Source of the DNA: ARK-15 sp038880255
GTDB taxonomy: Archaea; Thermoplasmatota; Thermoplasmata; Thermoplasmatales; ARK-15
Assembly (NCBI GenBank): GCA_038880255.1
Contig: JAVZSA010000047.1
Location: 1-8,425 of the forward strand
Direction: 5' to 3'
Length of the DNA: 8,425 nt
A model generated the notes under the pieces. That model had not been told where the DNA came from, searched no databases, and saw only the letters and a program-made list of their open reading frames with translations. The translations under genes were made by a program, and so were the position numbers. Below, piece by piece: positions 6,645-8,425 of this stretch (position 1 is its first letter; each line of letters starts with the position of its first letter).

Positions 6645-6648
6645 GGTG
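6645..6648 (+). promoter_or_regulatory. Ribosome binding site (GGTG) deciding the aIF5A start
   Basis: GGTG is complementary to the CACC core of the archaeal 16S rRNA 3' end and stands 6 nt before the ATG at 6655. The in-frame GTG at 6646 lies inside this site, so it is part of the ribosome binding sequence and not the start codon. Confidence 0.7.
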
Positions 6649-6654
6649 TTAAAT

Positions 6655-7041
6655 ATGTCCTGGAAAGATGTAGAGGTAAGGGAATTGAGGGAGGGAAGTT
6701 ATATAGTTATTGATGATGAACCATGTAAAATAGTTGAATTTACAACATCAAAGCCTGGAAAACATGGCGAGGCAAAGGCAAGAATTGTTGCCATTGGTGT
6801 TTTTGACAATCAAAAAAGAAGTGTTGTTTATCCTGTAAAACATAAGGTAAAAAGCCCAATAATAGATAAAAAGGTAGGCCAGATAATTTCAATAATTGGG
6901 GACACAGCACAAATAATGGATACAAGTACTTTTGAAACTTTTGAACTCCCAATCCCAGAAGAATTAAAAGGAGTTTTACAACAGGGGCAAGAAGTTCAAT
7001 ATTGGGAATCAATGGGAAAAAGAAAAATTATGAAAAGTTGA
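6655..7041 (+). CDS. eif5a: Translation initiation factor aIF5A (hypusine-containing)
   Basis: aIF5A binds the ribosomal E/P site and helps elongation through difficult sequences such as proline runs. Its activity depends on a lysine converted to (deoxy)hypusine using spermidine. From the ATG at 6655 the product is 128 residues, the usual archaeal length. It starts MSWKDVEVRELREGSY, includes DDEPCKIV (20-27), and carries the modification loop TSKPGKHGEAKARI (31-44), in which K36 is the predicted hypusine site. The OB-fold C-terminal domain covers about 70-128. Euryarchaeal and eukaryotic loops often read GKHG(H/S)AK, so Glu39 is a small variation. The ATG is preferred to the in-frame GTG 9 bp upstream because family members begin MSW and the GTG lies in the ribosome binding site. 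The stop is 1 nt before the agmatinase start, so the two form an operon. Confidence 0.96.
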   Translation: MSWKDVEVRELREGSYIVIDDEPCKIVEFTTSKPGKHGEAKARIVAIGVFDNQKRSVVYPVKHKVKSPIIDKKVGQIISIIGDTAQIMDTSTFETFELPIPEELKGVLQQGQEVQYWESMGKRKIMKS

Positions 7042-7042
7042 A

Positions 7043-7894
7043 ATGACATCCCTATTGAAATTCGCTGATTCTGATTACGAATATAAAGATTCAAGATATG
7101 TAATATTTGGCGTACCTTTTGATGGTACTACAAGTTTTAGACCTGGTTCTAGATTTGCTCCAAATTCCATAAGAATAGCTTCAAAAAACCTTGAATCCTT
7201 TGTTTATGAAAATAGGGTAAATATGAGAGAAAAAGGCATAAACGATCTTGGGGATTTGGAAGAATTTGGAAATGTTGATGATGTAATCAAGGAAGTAAAA
7301 TTTACAATTGATAAAATTATGGATGATGGTAAGTTTCCAATAATGCTGGGGGGCGAACATTCAATAACGGCAGGCGCTGCACTATCTATAAAGGATAGAG
7401 ATTATTCAATAATTTTCATAGATGCGCATTCTGATTTTAGAGATGAATATTTAGGTGTTAAGTATAGTCATGCATGTGTTGCTAGAAGAGCTTTTGAAAT
7501 ATTAGGGGAAAATAGGGTTTTTTCAATAGGCGTAAGATCTGTATCAATGGAAGAATATAATTCTGAAGATTTTAAAAAATATATACATTTCCCCTCATAC
7601 ATAGTTCACTCAGTTGGTATGGAAAATGTTTTGGATAATCTTGAAAAATATTTAGGAAATAATAAAATTTACCTATCAATTGATATGGATGGCATAGATC
7701 CTTCCTATGCTCCGGGTGTTGCTACCCCTGAACCCTTTGGAATTTCACCCTGGGATTTAAAATATTTAATAGAAAAATTTTCAAAGAAAATTGTAGGTGC
7801 CGATATTGTTGAAATTTCACCACCTTACGATAATGGGAATACATCAATGTTAGGTGCTAGACTGATTCAAGAAATAATTTCTAGAACACAATAA
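7043..7894 (+). CDS. speB: Agmatinase-type ureohydrolase
   Basis: Agmatinase hydrolyses agmatine to putrescine and urea with a two-manganese centre, feeding polyamine synthesis. The 283-residue product has the ureohydrolase core and all expected metal ligands: GGEHS (103-107, His106), DAHSD (127-131, D127, H129 and D131) and SIDMDGIDP (212-220, D214 and D216). It also has FGVPFDGTTSFRPGSR (22-37), YSHACVARR (141-149), GVATPEP (225-231) and EISPPYD (257-263). The helix GARLIQEII closes the fold. The family is certain; the substrate is inferred, since arginase, formiminoglutamase and guanidinobutyrase share the core. The aIF5A neighbour, which needs a spermidine-derived modification, favours agmatinase. 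Translation is probably coupled: only one base separates the aIF5A stop from this ATG and no strong ribosome binding site is visible. Confidence 0.9.
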   Translation: MTSLLKFADSDYEYKDSRYVIFGVPFDGTTSFRPGSRFAPNSIRIASKNLESFVYENRVNMREKGINDLGDLEEFGNVDDVIKEVKFTIDKIMDDGKFPIMLGGEHSITAGAALSIKDRDYSIIFIDAHSDFRDEYLGVKYSHACVARRAFEILGENRVFSIGVRSVSMEEYNSEDFKKYIHFPSYIVHSVGMENVLDNLEKYLGNNKIYLSIDMDGIDPSYAPGVATPEPFGISPWDLKYLIEKFSKKIVGADIVEISPPYDNGNTSMLGARLIQEIISRTQ

Positions 7895-7898
7895 TATA

Positions 7899-7929
7899 TT
7901 TTTAAAAATCTTTATTCATTTATTTTTTT
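7899..7929 (+). terminator. T-rich transcription terminator after agmatinase
   Basis: Repeated T tracts (7899-7903, 7911-7913 and 7923-7929) follow the agmatinase stop codon. Archaeal RNA polymerase terminates at such oligo-T runs without needing a hairpin. The spacer then continues into the HTa promoter. Confidence 0.5.
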
Positions 7930-7973
7930 AAAGTTACATTGAATACATAATTTAGGTAATTTTACAAGCAAAG

Positions 7974-7981
7974 TTTATATA
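7974..7981 (+). promoter_or_regulatory. TATA box of the HTa gene
   Basis: TTTATATA is a near-perfect archaeal TATA box, preceded by a BRE-like AGCAAAG (7968-7974). Start of transcription is expected about 26 bp from its centre, at roughly 8003. The mRNA would then begin almost directly with the GAGGTG ribosome binding site, leaving a leader of about 14 nt. It is the strongest-looking promoter in the window, as expected for an abundant chromatin protein. Confidence 0.75.
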
Positions 7982-8003
7982 GAAATTCGTTAATATCTAC
8001 AGT

Positions 8004-8009
8004 GAGGTG
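8004..8009 (+). promoter_or_regulatory. Strong Shine-Dalgarno (GAGGTG) of HTa
   Basis: GAGGTG matches the archaeal 16S 3' end over six bases and lies 7 nt before the ATG at 8017. It settles the start: the in-frame GTG at 8002 would place this site inside the coding region. Confidence 0.85.
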
Positions 8010-8016
8010 CACAAAT

Positions 8017-8286
8017 ATGGTAGGAATTACAGAGCTGAGAAAAGTGATCGCAAAAAAGACCAATCTATCTGAGAAGAATGTAAAATCAGTCCTGGACGCA
8101 TTTTTTAAAGAAGTGGTTGATAGAGTAAACAAAGGAGATAAGGTGGCCATAAAACAGTTTGGTGTATTTATGAGAAAGGTGCAGAAGGCCAAAAAAGCTA
8201 AAAATCCAAGGACAAAAGCAGTAATAAATGTGCCTCAGAAAAAGAAATTTGTTTTCAAAGCCTCAAAGAAGGTAAAATATCAATAA
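8017..8286 (+). CDS. HTa, bacterial HU-type DNA-binding chromatin protein
   Basis: HTa is the HU-like protein that coats the chromosome of Thermoplasma and relatives and replaces archaeal histones. From the ATG at 8017 it has 89 residues, the standard HU length. It begins MVGITELRKVIAKKT, has the helical dimer region (3-40), a QFGVF turn (47-51, where HU has GFGxF), the DNA-embracing arm with NPRT (63-66, Pro64 at the tip for intercalation), and ends FVFKASKKVKYQ. It is rich in lysine (many in 52-86), giving a strongly basic arm. Strong TATA and Shine-Dalgarno signals point to high expression. Its codon use looks somewhat less AT-biased than the neighbouring genes (for example CTG, ATC and GAG codons near the start), in line with high expression. 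The family is known to have come to these archaea from bacteria by ancient gene transfer. Confidence 0.95.
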   Translation: MVGITELRKVIAKKTNLSEKNVKSVLDAFFKEVVDRVNKGDKVAIKQFGVFMRKVQKAKKAKNPRTKAVINVPQKKKFVFKASKKVKYQ

Positions 8287-8290
8287 ACCT

Positions 8291-8323
8291 TTCCTTTTAT
8301 TTTTTTTAATAAAAATAAAAAAA
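8291..8323. terminator. Bidirectional T/A-tract terminator between HTa and the next convergent gene
   Basis: On the plus strand, T-rich sequence (8291-8307, ending in a run of eight or so bases that is nearly all T) directly follows the HTa stop codon. The next bases (8308-8323) are almost all A, which is a T run for the gene arriving on the minus strand. The two halves are roughly complementary and could also form a weak hairpin. Confidence 0.6.
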
Positions 8324-8425
8324 TTAGAGAGAATCAATTGTTGAATCCAATGCTGATAGTTTTGCAGCCTTTTTCATATCTGTTAATGATGTTTTTCCAT
8401 CCAGTATATACGGGCTCTTTACACC
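8324..8425 (-). CDS. C-terminal end of an unidentified protein, 5' part outside the window
   Basis: The minus strand is open from the window edge to a TAA at 8326-8324, giving 33 residues: GVKSPYILDGKTSLTDMKKA followed by AKLSALDSTIDSL. The amino-acid make-up is normal for a soluble protein, with a probable amphipathic helix (TDMKKAAKLSAL). The stop sits next to the A/T terminator, so this is probably the true end of a gene converging on HTa. The fragment is too short to name a family. Confidence 0.5.
   Translation of the reverse strand, partial: GVKSPYILDGKTSLTDMKKAAKLSALDSTIDSL

Noticed and set aside
6740..7012. Minus-strand frame of 90 residues, hydrophobic
   Set aside because: It is antisense to aIF5A; the leucine-rich look is a by-product of reading the complement of lysine/glutamate-rich coding sequence.
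7962..8192. Minus-strand frame of 76 residues
   Set aside because: Antisense to HTa and crossing its promoter; no supporting motif.

Overview
The window is a compact, AT-rich stretch of archaeal chromosome, most likely from the order Thermoplasmatales. The strongest pointer is the gene at 8017-8286. It encodes a bacterial HU-type DNA-binding protein whose N-terminus (MVGI), arm motif (NPRT) and C-terminus (KYQ) match HTa of Thermoplasma as I remember it. The other genes agree with an archaeon: the PolD small subunit, an Nre repair protein, hypusine-containing aIF5A, an archaeal-type Thi4, a tRNA without encoded CCA, and archaeal TATA/BRE elements. I see no CRISPR array, insertion sequence, phage gene or recognisable defence system. 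This is mostly housekeeping DNA with some informative arrangements.

Layout. 1-552 (+) is the 3' part of the tRNA 3'-processing enzyme RNase Z. Its end overlaps by 8 bp the end of a leftward two-gene unit, nre then dp1 (3014 down to 545), coding for DNA repair and replication proteins. The first gene probably starts at a GTG at 3014. A short A/T palindrome midway between start codons separates this unit from a rightward E1-like (ThiF/MoeB/UbaA) gene at 3072-3821. Next comes a tRNA-Ala(GGC) gene at 3931-4003 with its own TATA element. A single nucleotide follows, then the start codon of thi4 (4005-4787), which overlaps purM (4784-5794) through ATGA. purM ends 26 bp inside the end of a leftward winged-HTH regulator (6551 down to 5769). 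That regulator is divergent from the aIF5A-agmatinase operon (6655-7894). The HTa gene follows on its own strong promoter, then a bidirectional T/A-rich terminator and the C-terminal end of an unidentified leftward gene.

How the genes work together. Thi4 makes the thiazole half of thiamin, and PurM makes aminoimidazole ribotide, the precursor of both purines and the pyrimidine half of thiamin. Their translational overlap links the two supplies. The tRNA-thi4 junction suggests that thi4-purM mRNA is released by tRNA 3' processing, the activity of the RNase Z encoded at the left edge. Agmatinase next to aIF5A joins polyamine synthesis with a translation factor that needs a spermidine-derived modification. 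No sequence search could be run, so family names rest on motifs read in the translations.
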